6,126 nt of DNA from Candidatus Omnitrophota bacterium (GCA_016867055.1 VGKN01000102.1:1-6126), one strand, 5' to 3'; shown: positions 1-5,487, numbered from the stretch's first letter. The notes: a model not told the origin generated them from the sequence alone. Translations and numbers: made by a program.

Positions 1-1015
1 CAATTTTGTAAATGAGCTTATATCAAAAAGAGATAGATTTTTCTTTGATGGCATACTCAGGCTTGTTACACTCGCAGGATTTAAATTTGATATGTTTGAC
101 CTTGAAAAAGAATCTTTAGAAAAGCTTAGAAAGCGAAAACTTATCTGGGTATTTTCGCTTGACTTTATGGACGAGGCTACCCAAAGGAAATTGGTTGAGT
201 ATGTAAAATCAGGCGGAAACTTGATAATCTCACCTGAGATACCAAGATACAACCTTTCATTTGAGAAATCGGATATTATACAGAGGGAATTTGGGATAAC
301 CGGCGTAAGAGTCTCCGATAAAGATATTATATATCTTCAAGACAAAGATAAGGATGTTTATGTTGAAAGAGAGTTAATTACATTTAAAATAAGGAAGGGG
401 AGGATAATAGCAAAAACCGAAGAAGGCTTAGTTTGCGCGGCAATAAAAAAAGTAGATAGAGGCAAAGTGCTTGTTGTGGGTTTTGGTATAAGGCATATAT
501 TTGATTATTATATAGAGACAGCGAGGTATTTAGTGGGTTTATTTAACATAAAACCTGCTTTTTATTCTGGCGATTCCGGGGTGCATATGGTTTTAAGAAA
601 AAATGAAGAATTTGGCTTCTTAGGAGTTTTTAACCTTGATGATTTGGAAAAGAAAATTTCATTAAAAATGAAAATTCCTTTTAAAGATAGGTTGATCAGT
701 TTTACGGATAGAAAGATTAAATTTGCAAGGAGGGAAACACGTCTACTTCCATTAAACACGCCCTTGGGGGATGGGGAGGTTAAAATAATCTATTCCACAG
801 CCGAGATATACCATTTTATAAGACGAGCCAAAATTTTAGAATTAGGTTTATTTTCAGAGAGTGAGAATTATTTAGAGATTGTTTTAAGTTGCCCAATACC
901 AAGGAGTGTATATTTTAAAAAGAAAAGGTTAAGTTTTAAGTATAAAAATGGCGAGGTGAAGATAGCAGGTAACTTAAAAGAAGGTTTTCAAACCTTAAGG
1001 ATAATTTTTAATTAA
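1..1015 (+). CDS. C-terminal part of a probable beta-galactosidase-like glycoside hydrolase (5' partial)
   Basis: The reading frame is open from base 2, so this is the tail of a longer gene; the ATG at 92 is internal (residue 31 of the 337 visible). Visible residues about 47-82 run from a hydrophobic strand (LIWVFSLDFMDEATQ) to an EYVKSGGNLIISPE motif. This is the pattern of the class I amidotransferase-like domain that follows the TIM barrel in GH42 and some GH35-like beta-galactosidases. It normally has a structural or oligomerisation role. The rest is beta-rich: a GVHMVLRKNEEFGFLGVFNL stretch from about residue 193 resembles the C-terminal beta-sandwich domains of such enzymes. No catalytic acid pair is visible because the barrel lies off the window. 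The LacI-type regulator 13 bp downstream supports a role in sugar breakdown. The domain assignment is from memory of family patterns; the exact GH family and substrate are not determinable here. Confidence 0.6.
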   Translation, partial: NFVNELISKRDRFFFDGILRLVTLAGFKFDMFDLEKESLEKLRKRKLIWVFSLDFMDEATQRKLVEYVKSGGNLIISPEIPRYNLSFEKSDIIQREFGITGVRVSDKDIIYLQDKDKDVYVERELITFKIRKGRIIAKTEEGLVCAAIKKVDRGKVLVVGFGIRHIFDYYIETARYLVGLFNIKPAFYSGDSGVHMVLRKNEEFGFLGVFNLDDLEKKISLKMKIPFKDRLISFTDRKIKFARRETRLLPLNTPLGDGEVKIIYSTAEIYHFIRRAKILELGLFSESENYLEIVLSCPIPRSVYFKKKRLSFKYKNGEVKIAGNLKEGFQTLRIIFN

Positions 1016-1020
1016 GGGGG
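1014..1020 (+). promoter_or_regulatory. Ribosome binding site of the LacI-family gene
   Basis: AAGGGGG lies 8 nt before the ATG at 1029 and overlaps the stop codon of the preceding gene. It fixes the start of the regulator and implies translation from the same transcript as the glycosidase. Confidence 0.7.
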
Positions 1021-1028
1021 ATAAAGAT

Positions 1029-2048
1029 ATGAAGAATGTAACAATTTCAGAGGTAGCAAAACTTGCAGGTGTTTCTACCACAACAGTTTCCCGCGTTATA
1101 AACAATGTTAAAACTGTAAATGAAAAAAATCGCCAGAGGGTTTTAGAGGCGATAAGAACACTGAAATATAAGCCAAATGTCTCTGCCCAGCGGCTTGCAG
1201 GCTCAAAGGTAAACACCATAAGTTTAATTATGCCAAGGTTTGAGGATATGTTCCATTCCTTTTATGCCATTGAGATACTGAAAGGGATAAGCGTTATGGT
1301 GGAAAAATATAACTTTGACCTCTTGCTTCATGCCACTGATTTTTCACAGATAGATTTAAGGGCATATGACAATATGCTTAATATAACCCAGAGCGCAGGG
1401 GTATTGTTTGCTGACACTGACTCAAATCTGGCTATCCTTGAGAGGTTAAAGACAGAGGAAATCCCTTTTGTGGTGATGAATAATTACATAGAGGAGCCAA
1501 AGGTAAACTGTGTGGGAATAGAAAACAGGGAGGGCACAAAAAATTTAATCAGATATCTTATAAAATTAGGTCATACAAGAATAGCAATTGTCACAGGTGA
1601 CCTAAAAAATCAATCTGCAAGGGCAAGGTATTATGGTTTTAAAGAAGTGCTTGAGGAGAATAATATTAAGCCAGATGAGAGTTATTTAATGATAGGCAAC
1701 TGGACAAAGGCGTTTGCAAGAAAGGCGGTGTCTTCACTTTTAGGACTTGAAGAAAGACCCACTGCCATATTTGCCTCAAGCGATGAGATGGCATATGAGG
1801 TTATACTTACATTGAGAGAGAATAATATGGTGGTTCCGGGCGGTATCTCTGTAGTAGGTTTTGATGACAGCCCCTTTAGCACGCTTTCAGAGATTGAGAT
1901 TACTACTGTTCATCAGCCCTTGTATGAGATGGCAAGAGAGTCCTGCGAGATTCTGATTAAACTCATAAAAGAGCCAAACACTCCGCCCATCAAAAAACTC
2001 CTTATCACAAGTCTTGTAGAAAGGCAATCGTGTAAGAAGATAGATTAA
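1029..2048 (+). CDS. LacI/GalR-family transcriptional regulator
   Basis: This is a full-length 339-residue LacI-family repressor, the usual size for the family. Residues 5-24 are the helix-turn-helix (TISEVAKLAGVSTTTVSRVI), followed by the typical NEKNRQRVLEAIRTLKYKPN segment. The hinge NVSAQRLAGSK (residues 50-60) keeps the leucine (L56) that inserts into the operator minor groove in LacI and PurR. The remainder is a periplasmic-binding-protein-like effector domain, with PTAIFASSDEMA at 244-255, VVGFDD at 275-280 and the ITTVHQPLYEMA core that follows. It probably represses a sugar-uptake or degradation operon and is released by a sugar ligand. The gene starts 13 bp after the glycosidase stop, so they are likely co-transcribed. 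The ligand cannot be read from sequence. No convincing operator palindrome lies in the window, so the target site is presumably upstream of the operon. Confidence 0.95.
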   Translation: MKNVTISEVAKLAGVSTTTVSRVINNVKTVNEKNRQRVLEAIRTLKYKPNVSAQRLAGSKVNTISLIMPRFEDMFHSFYAIEILKGISVMVEKYNFDLLLHATDFSQIDLRAYDNMLNITQSAGVLFADTDSNLAILERLKTEEIPFVVMNNYIEEPKVNCVGIENREGTKNLIRYLIKLGHTRIAIVTGDLKNQSARARYYGFKEVLEENNIKPDESYLMIGNWTKAFARKAVSSLLGLEERPTAIFASSDEMAYEVILTLRENNMVVPGGISVVGFDDSPFSTLSEIEITTVHQPLYEMARESCEILIKLIKEPNTPPIKKLLITSLVERQSCKKID

Positions 2049-2051
2049 TCC

Positions 2052-2081
2052 CTTGCATCGGGCTTTTATCGCCGATACAAG
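2052..2081 (+). terminator. Hairpin directly after the LacI gene, possible terminator without a T-run
   Basis: CTTGCATCGG at 2052-2061 pairs with CCGATACAAG at 2072-2081 (9 of 10 positions, 10-nt loop), beginning 4 bp after the stop codon. The position suits 3'-end formation or mRNA protection. No T-tract follows, so it does not meet the usual intrinsic terminator pattern. Confidence 0.35.
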
Positions 2082-2131
2082 CAACACAATTCTCTCCGCT
2101 CGCTAGCGGTGCTCGTCACATTCGGCTTGAC
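2081..2131 (+). repeat. Dispersed GC-rich repeat, copy A
   Basis: This 51-bp unit matches bases 4390-4440 at 43 of 51 positions, in the same orientation. It contains a small stem, CCGCT at 2097-2101 with AGCGG at 2105-2109. Further small stems follow: GGCTTG/CAAGCC (2124-2129 with 2143-2148) and AATGC/GCATT (2151-2155 with 2160-2164). Its base composition is more GC-rich than the flanking genes. It has no coding character. It looks like a REP-type or other dispersed intergenic element. Confidence 0.7.
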
Positions 2132-2180
2132 ACATTCGGCGACAAGCCCCAATGCTCAGGCATTGAATGGAACCAGAAAC

Positions 2181-2207
2181 GGATTTGAGGGACACAATAC
2201 CCAATTA
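2181..2207 (+). repeat. 27-bp direct repeat, left copy, flanking the orphan gene
   Basis: This copy matches bases 2930-2956 at 25 of 27 positions in direct orientation; its core is GGGACACAATACCCAATTA. The two copies bracket the 197-codon gene at 2281-2874. From memory, similar GGGACAC-plus-AATTA words occur next to IS200/REP-associated Y1 transposases in many environmental genomes, but no transposase is present here, so that link is unproven. Confidence 0.75.
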
Positions 2208-2264
2208 AGCGTGATATAAAAATAAGTATTATGGCCACGAATTTCCACTATCGGCGCATGCAAT

Positions 2265-2270
2265 AAGGAG
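2265..2270 (+). promoter_or_regulatory. Ribosome binding site of the orphan gene
   Basis: AAGGAG lies 10 nt before the ATG at 2281. It supports this start and argues that the orphan frame is really translated. Confidence 0.65.
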
Positions 2271-2280
2271 AGAGAAAAGA

Positions 2281-2874
2281 ATGGGTTGGTTTTCTAGATT
2301 ATTTAGTCGTATCACCAGTTGTCCGTTTTTGCGTAACTCAGAAGGGTATGTTAAAATCAATAATCCTCAGCCTCGAATACAAAGAGAAGGTATTTCTTTG
2401 AACCGTGATAACCCGTGGTGGATAATTGATATCAAACCACCTATACGGTTAGGCAAAATAGATAATGGCGACCTCCCTAGGTTTTTAACAAATATGCATC
2501 AACTTTTTCCTGAGGATGCTATTCTTTATGCAGAAGCTCCCTATATGTGCGTGTGTTTTGAGTCTTTCTTAAAGCACAATAAATTAGAAACATCTGTCAA
2601 AACAAAAATTAGTATACTTCATTCTGACGGGTTTCATATTCCGTTAAATCGTAGAAATTTAGCCGAGTTAGCTGATATTCTAGACGGTCATAGTGCAAGC
2701 GAAGTTTGTGAACTGTTAGTTGCATATAAAGGCGAGACTGTGTTAATGGAATGTTCTGATGTCCATAATGGAATTTTTGAAGTTTCAGGAGAAATTTCTG
2801 AAGAAACAGTGAGGAATTTTTGCTCGCTAAGAGGTTTTTCGTATAGAAAAAGCAATGCGGAGCAGTTTAAGTAA
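2281..2874 (+). CDS. Uncharacterised 197-residue protein, cassette-like orphan
   Basis: I do not recognise a named family with confidence. The protein has no signal peptide or clear transmembrane helix, although the first 17 residues (MGWFSRLFSRITSCPFL) are basic and amphipathic. Landmarks are a DNPWWIIDIKPP strand (43-54), a PEDAILYAEAP segment (77-87), FHIPLNRRNLAELADI (118-133), a short VCELLVAYKGETVLME region (142-157) and a C-terminal SEETVRNFCSLRGFSY (173-188). From memory, residues 77-190 resemble widespread uncharacterised proteins with the order ED-A-LY, H-PL-NL--L, LLVY, EE-V--FC; I know of no assigned function. It has its own ribosome binding site. It lies between two 27-bp direct repeats and uses CGT for 4 of its 13 arginines, a codon absent from the LacI gene, so it may have been acquired separately. 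Its being a real protein is likely; its role is unknown. Confidence 0.75.
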   Translation: MGWFSRLFSRITSCPFLRNSEGYVKINNPQPRIQREGISLNRDNPWWIIDIKPPIRLGKIDNGDLPRFLTNMHQLFPEDAILYAEAPYMCVCFESFLKHNKLETSVKTKISILHSDGFHIPLNRRNLAELADILDGHSASEVCELLVAYKGETVLMECSDVHNGIFEVSGEISEETVRNFCSLRGFSYRKSNAEQFK

Positions 2875-2880
2875 CCCCAT

Positions 2881-2922
2881 TATTTAGTCCGTATTATTTT
2901 AAATCAAGATACGGTCATAAAT
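2881..2922 (+). terminator. Hairpin after the orphan gene, possible transcript end
   Basis: TATTTA (2881-2886) can pair with TAAATA (2917-2922), and CCGTAT (2889-2894) with ATACGG (2909-2914), making an imperfect stem 6 bp after the stop. It lacks a trailing T-run, so terminator function is only suggested. Confidence 0.35.
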
Positions 2923-2929
2923 AAAGAAG

Positions 2930-2956
2930 GGATTCGAGGGACAAAATACCCAATTA
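2930..2956 (+). repeat. 27-bp direct repeat, right copy, flanking the orphan gene
   Basis: This copy differs from the one at 2181-2207 at two positions (T/C and C/A). It lies 48 bp before the YbaB start and closes a 776-bp interval holding the orphan gene. No target-site duplication or tyrosine-recombinase core is evident. Confidence 0.75.
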
Positions 2957-2991
2957 CTTTAAGACTAACAGTTACAGCGCCTAAGTAGTAG

Positions 2992-2997
2992 AAAGGA
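2992..2997 (+). promoter_or_regulatory. Ribosome binding site of the YbaB gene
   Basis: AAAGGA lies 6 nt before the ATG at 3004. An overlapping ATG at 2999 is out of frame, so this spacing decides the start. Confidence 0.65.
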
Positions 2998-3003
2998 CAT
3001 GTT

Positions 3004-3294
3004 ATGTTCGATAAGATGAAGATGTTGATGGAGGCGAAGAAAAAGGTTGAGGAGATAAAAAAGGAGTTAGAGAATACTGTATTTGAGATTGCAAGTTCTG
3101 ACGGTTTGGTCAAGGTTACTATGAACGGCTCGCAGGAGATTAAGGATGTTGAGGTGCAAGGGAATGTCTCTGATAATAAAGCCTTAGAAGATGCCATAAA
3201 GGATGCACTAAATAGAGCAGTCAAACATTCCCATGATATCGCAGCGCAGAAGATGAAGGATATTACTGGGCTGAATATACCGGGGTTATTCTGA
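3004..3294 (+). CDS. YbaB/EbfC-family nucleoid-associated protein
   Basis: This 96-residue protein matches the YbaB/EbfC pattern in length and layout. An N-terminal lysine- and methionine-rich amphipathic helix (MFDKMKMLMEAKKKVEEIKKELEN in residues 1-24) leads into the beta-strand segment EIASSDGLVKVTMNGSQEIKDVEV (28-51). A C-terminal helix follows (ALEDAIKDALNRAVKHSHDIAAQKM), then the characteristic ending DITGLNIPGL. Family members are DNA-binding dimers that coat the nucleoid and affect gene expression. In most bacteria the gene sits between dnaX and recR. Here it has an orphan cassette upstream and a non-coding repeat region downstream, so the usual linkage is lost. The start is supported by a good ribosome binding site. 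The family call is firm; the regulatory targets are unknown. Confidence 0.93.
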   Translation: MFDKMKMLMEAKKKVEEIKKELENTVFEIASSDGLVKVTMNGSQEIKDVEVQGNVSDNKALEDAIKDALNRAVKHSHDIAAQKMKDITGLNIPGLF

Positions 3295-3310
3295 GATTGT
3301 ATATAGTTTA

Positions 3311-3407
3311 GCTAAAAACTTAAAACGCAAAGCGCAAAACTAAACTCAAAGCTAAAAGTTTTAAACTCTAAACCTTAACTTTGCGCTTTTCGCTTTACAC
3401 TTTTAAC
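3311..3407 (+). repeat. Heptanucleotide-unit hairpin array 1
   Basis: Bases 3311-3345 parse into consecutive 7-mers of the type NNNNAAA (GCTAAAA, ACTTAAA, ACGCAAA, GCGCAAA, then a degenerate ACTAAAC). Bases 3380-3407 parse into four inverted 7-mers (TTTGCGC, TTTTCGC, TTTACAC, TTTTAAC). The arms 3311-3338 and 3380-3407 are complementary at 22 of 28 positions around a 41-nt spacer that also contains 7-mer-like units. No coding frame covers it. It begins 16 bp after the YbaB stop. It may act as a transcript-end hairpin, but no T-run follows. Confidence 0.65.
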
Positions 3408-3452
3408 TATAAAACTAATTATTGCCATCCTTAACCTATTTCCCATTTTAAT

Positions 3453-3481
3453 TTGACACCCCTATTTTTTTGTGTTAATAT
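3453..3481 (+). promoter_or_regulatory. Sigma-70-type promoter for metV
   Basis: A perfect -35 TTGACA (3453-3458) is followed after exactly 17 bp by the -10-like TAATAT (3476-3481, 4 of 6 to TATAAT). A TGT immediately upstream of it (3473-3475) fits an extended -10. Transcription would begin near 3488 and give metV a leader of about 230 nt. It is the best promoter I can find in the window, although the surrounding DNA is AT-rich. Confidence 0.6.
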
Positions 3482-3686
3482 TCAACCCAAAATTTGCATT
3501 AGGAACTAATAATATCTCTAACTGACCTAAAAGATTATAGTTTTGCAATATGCCTTTGCACTAAAAAGGTGTAACGCAAATTTTGCTGGGTTAACCCAGC
3601 ACTTTATTTCTACGTATGAAATTCCTCTTATGAGAATAAAGTGCTGCCCTTTGGGCAAATTTTTCTAATGAAAAATTTGGGTTCAA
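3481..3686 (+). repeat. 206-bp block with 22-bp terminal inverted repeats and nested hairpins (metV leader or MITE-like element)
   Basis: The ends 3481-3502 and 3665-3686 are inverted repeats matching at 19 of 22 positions. Inside are several smaller structures: a perfect 16-bp palindrome GCTGGGTTAACCCAGC (3585-3600); an 11-bp perfect stem AGCACTTTATT/AATAAAGTGCT (3598-3608 with 3635-3645) enclosing a small CTC/GAG hairpin; GCCCTTTGGGC (3646-3656); and a 10-bp stem closed by a TAAT loop (3656-3665 with 3670-3679). No frame of useful length covers the block. It would be transcribed from the promoter at 3453. It could be a miniature mobile element without a transposase, or a structured 5' leader. 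No clear target duplication flanks it. Confidence 0.6.
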
Positions 3687-3719
3687 AAACATTTCAAAAA
3701 ATATATTATTAGAAAAAAA

Positions 3720-4379
3720 ATGATAATCACTGAGAGAAAAAAGTTAGACGAGATTCTAAAAGTCATAGGAAATAAGAAGAATATATTTTTAATCGGCTGT
3801 GGCGAATGTTCGGCTACCTGTAAGACAGGCGGAGAATCTGAGATTCTTGCTATAAAGCAAGAACTAGAGTCCAATGGGAAAACTATCACCGGATATTGCA
3901 TTCCAGATTCACCCTGTATTTCTAGCCAAATTGTATCTAATTTCGCTAAGAATAAAAAAGCGATAGAAGCTTCTGATATGATTTTAGTGTTAGCCTGTGG
4001 CTTAGGTGCCCAGTCTGTAAAAGAAAATTCACGCTTTAAAAAACCTGTAAAGATTGGCTGTAATACACTCTTTATGGGAGCACTTGATAAAAAGGGAAAT
4101 TTCTATGAACTCTGTTCTGCTTGCGGGGAATGCGTGCTCTCAGATACTGAAACTATATGCCCTGTTACAAGGTGCCCGAAAGGGTTATTAAATGGGCCTT
4201 GCGGCGGTGTGATGAATGGAAAATGCGAGGTTGACAAAGAGCGCGACTGTGTCTGGTCGCTTATATACGAGGATTTAAAAAATCAGGGAAATTTAGATTA
4301 TCTTACAGAAATACAGAAGCCAAAGGATTATTACAAACAGGTTAAACCGCATAAGTTGATTATGAGCGAGAAGAAATGA
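3720..4379 (+). CDS. metV: MetV, zinc/Fe-S partner subunit of MetVF-type methylene-tetrahydrofolate reductase
   Basis: The 219-residue protein opens with MIITERKKLDEILKVIG, the usual MetV N-terminus, then a Rossmann-like core carrying C27-x2-C30-x3-C34 in IGCGECSATCKTGGE and further cysteines at 60, 66, 93 and 114. The C-terminal third is the MTHFR C-terminal (MetV-type) domain: C132-x2-C135-x2-C138, C147, C152, C161, C169 and C177, with the CPKGLLNGPCGG signature at 152-163. In acetogens MetV binds metal centres, pairs with MetF and passes electrons to its flavin for reduction of methylene- to methyl-tetrahydrofolate in the Wood-Ljungdahl methyl branch. All expected cysteine clusters look intact. 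The ATG follows an A-run with no recognisable Shine-Dalgarno sequence, so translation may depend on an unstructured AT-rich leader end. The promoter and the structured leader lie just upstream; metF follows after 238 bp. Cytosolic. Confidence 0.9.
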   Translation: MIITERKKLDEILKVIGNKKNIFLIGCGECSATCKTGGESEILAIKQELESNGKTITGYCIPDSPCISSQIVSNFAKNKKAIEASDMILVLACGLGAQSVKENSRFKKPVKIGCNTLFMGALDKKGNFYELCSACGECVLSDTETICPVTRCPKGLLNGPCGGVMNGKCEVDKERDCVWSLIYEDLKNQGNLDYLTEIQKPKDYYKQVKPHKLIMSEKK

Positions 4380-4387
4380 ATCAAAGT

Positions 4388-4561
4388 AAGCAACGCAATT
4401 CTTTCCGCTCGCTTGCGGTGCTCGGAGTATTCGGTTTGACTTCTCCTACCAGCACCCCCATCCCCTTAAAGGGGTTAGTAGTAAAGCTGATTACGGAGAA
4501 AGTCTCACCTCATAAACTTACTCCTTGTGCTCCTTATGCTCGCTCCAAAAATTGGTTGCTT
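4388..4561 (+). repeat. Repeat insertion between metV and metF, with short inverted ends
   Basis: The left end AAGCAACGCAATT (4388-4400) is the inverse of AATTGGTTGCTT (4550-4561), apart from one extra base. The block contains copy B of the 51-bp repeat and a CCCCTT/AAGGGG hairpin near 4462-4474. The short forward frame at 4376-4573 that crosses it is low-complexity and looks non-coding. The element separates two genes that are usually adjacent, so it is probably a later insertion or expansion. Confidence 0.45.
4390..4440 (+). repeat. Dispersed GC-rich repeat, copy B
   Basis: This is the second copy of the unit at 2081-2131 (43 of 51 identical, same orientation). The stem is kept as CCGC/GCGG around a TCGCTT loop. 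Four of the eight differences fall together at 4425-4428, which leaves the hairpin and the ATTCGG-TTGAC tail conserved. Confidence 0.7.
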
Positions 4562-4606
4562 TTGGTCTATTAATTCTTTAAGATTTATTAAAATTTTTCA
4601 AAAACT

Positions 4607-4613
4607 AAAAGGA
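4607..4613 (+). promoter_or_regulatory. Ribosome binding site of metF
   Basis: AAAAGGA lies 4 nt before the ATG at 4618. It is slightly close to the start but is the only purine-rich site available, and it supports this start codon. Confidence 0.55.
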
Positions 4614-4617
4614 AAAA

Positions 4618-5487
4618 ATGAGCAAACTGAAAGAATCCTTAGATAAAGGTAAGTTTGTAGTAACGGGAGAGATAGCACCGCCCAAGGGAACTGATATAAG
4701 CAAGTGTATTAAAGAGGCAGAAGAAATAAAGAATAAGGTAGTGGCAGTAAACGTGACAGACCTTCAGAGTTCTGTTATGAAAGCAGGCTCGCTTGTAGTG
4801 TCCAGACTCCTTGTAGAAAAAGGAATTGAACCTGTTTTTCAACTTACCACGAGGGACAGAAACCGCCTTGCTCTTCAATCGGATTTATTGAGTGCGGCAA
4901 TATTCGGTATAGAAAATGTGTTATGTTTAACAGGAGATTTTACCACATTAGGAGACCATCCCCAGGCAAAGCCCGTTTTTGACTTAGATTCAGTCCAGCT
5001 GCTTCAGGCAGCAAGGACCTTAGAGAGCGGGGTTGACCTCGCTGGAAAACCACTTGAGGGAAGTCCGAGTTTTTTCCTAGGTGCAGTGGTAAACCCGGGT
5101 GCGGTTCCTCTTGAGCCCCAACTTATAAAGATGGAGAAAAAGGTAAAGGCAGGTGCGCAATATTTTCAAACCCAGGCAGTGTATGAACCAGATAGATTCG
5201 CTGCTTTTATAGATAAAGTAAAATACTTAAATACTCCTATTCTAGCCGGTATTGTCTTGCTTAAGTCCGCCGGTATGGCAAGGTTTATGAATGCCAATGT
5301 GGCAGGCGTTAGCGTGCCGGAGGTTTTGATAGACAGGATGCAAAAAAGCACAGATAAGGTAAAGACAAGTATAGAGATTACAGTGGAATTGATAAGGGAA
5401 TTGAGGAGTTTTTGTCAAGGCATACACCTTATGCCCCTTGGCTGGGCAGATAAAATACCTGCTATACTTGAACAAATAGGAATATAA
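4618..5487 (+). CDS. metF: MetF, methylene-tetrahydrofolate reductase flavoprotein
   Basis: The 289-residue protein has the length and motif order of the MetF TIM barrel. The TGEIAPPKGTD strand (16-26) carries Glu18, at the position of the catalytic glutamate of E. coli MTHFR. FQLTTRDRNRLALQSDLL (74-91) is the folate/flavin-binding strand with its conserved T-x-D pattern. LTGD (104-107) matches the conserved GD motif whose aspartate contacts folate. QTQ (184-186) follows the fifth strand, GIVLLKSAGMARFMN is the later GI-P-S-like strand, and GIHLMPLGWADKIPAIL is the C-terminal barrel closure. It converts 5,10-methylene- to 5-methyl-tetrahydrofolate with bound FAD. Next to metV it belongs to the MetVF type, probably feeding the corrinoid protein and CO dehydrogenase/acetyl-CoA synthase as well as methionine synthesis. 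It may be read from the metV promoter across the intervening repeat. I saw no convincing promoter of its own. Confidence 0.95.
   Translation: MSKLKESLDKGKFVVTGEIAPPKGTDISKCIKEAEEIKNKVVAVNVTDLQSSVMKAGSLVVSRLLVEKGIEPVFQLTTRDRNRLALQSDLLSAAIFGIENVLCLTGDFTTLGDHPQAKPVFDLDSVQLLQAARTLESGVDLAGKPLEGSPSFFLGAVVNPGAVPLEPQLIKMEKKVKAGAQYFQTQAVYEPDRFAAFIDKVKYLNTPILAGIVLLKSAGMARFMNANVAGVSVPEVLIDRMQKSTDKVKTSIEITVELIRELRSFCQGIHLMPLGWADKIPAILEQIGI

Noticed and set aside
995..1219. 74-codon frame on the minus strand over the LacI start
   Set aside because: It overlaps the helix-turn-helix coding region of a clear LacI protein; no ribosome binding site or family match.
2127..2155. TTGACA in repeat copy A as a promoter for the orphan gene
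   Set aside because: A perfect -35 hexamer is present at 2127-2132, but the sequence 17 bp downstream (CAATGC) is not a usable -10, and copy B has TTGACT, also without one.
2081..2280. Possible integron attC site next to the orphan cassette
   Set aside because: I looked for paired RYYYAAC and GTTRRRY core sites around the orphan gene on both strands and found none in a proper arrangement. The flanking repeats are plain direct repeats.
2904..3224. 106-codon frame on the minus strand
   Set aside because: It is antisense to the firm YbaB gene and is serine/phenylalanine-rich, as expected of a shadow frame. It also spans the right direct repeat.
3311..3407. CRISPR-like array
   Set aside because: The repeat units are 7 bp with no unique spacers, and the array inverts halfway. 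No cas gene is present.
3488..3719. Known tetrahydrofolate or cobalamin riboswitch in front of metV
   Set aside because: I could not place the conserved cores of either class as I remember them. The leader is reported instead as an unassigned structure.
4376..4573. 65-codon forward frame whose ATG overlaps the metV stop (ATGA)
   Set aside because: The overlap looks like translational coupling, but the frame runs through the dispersed repeat and a CCCCTT/AAGGGG hairpin. Its protein is low-complexity with no family pattern, and copy A of the repeat elsewhere is not coding.
4556..4584. metF promoter candidate TTGCTT-17 bp-TAAGAT
   Set aside because: The -35 matches consensus at only 3 of 6 positions in strongly AT-rich DNA; this is not above what chance would give.
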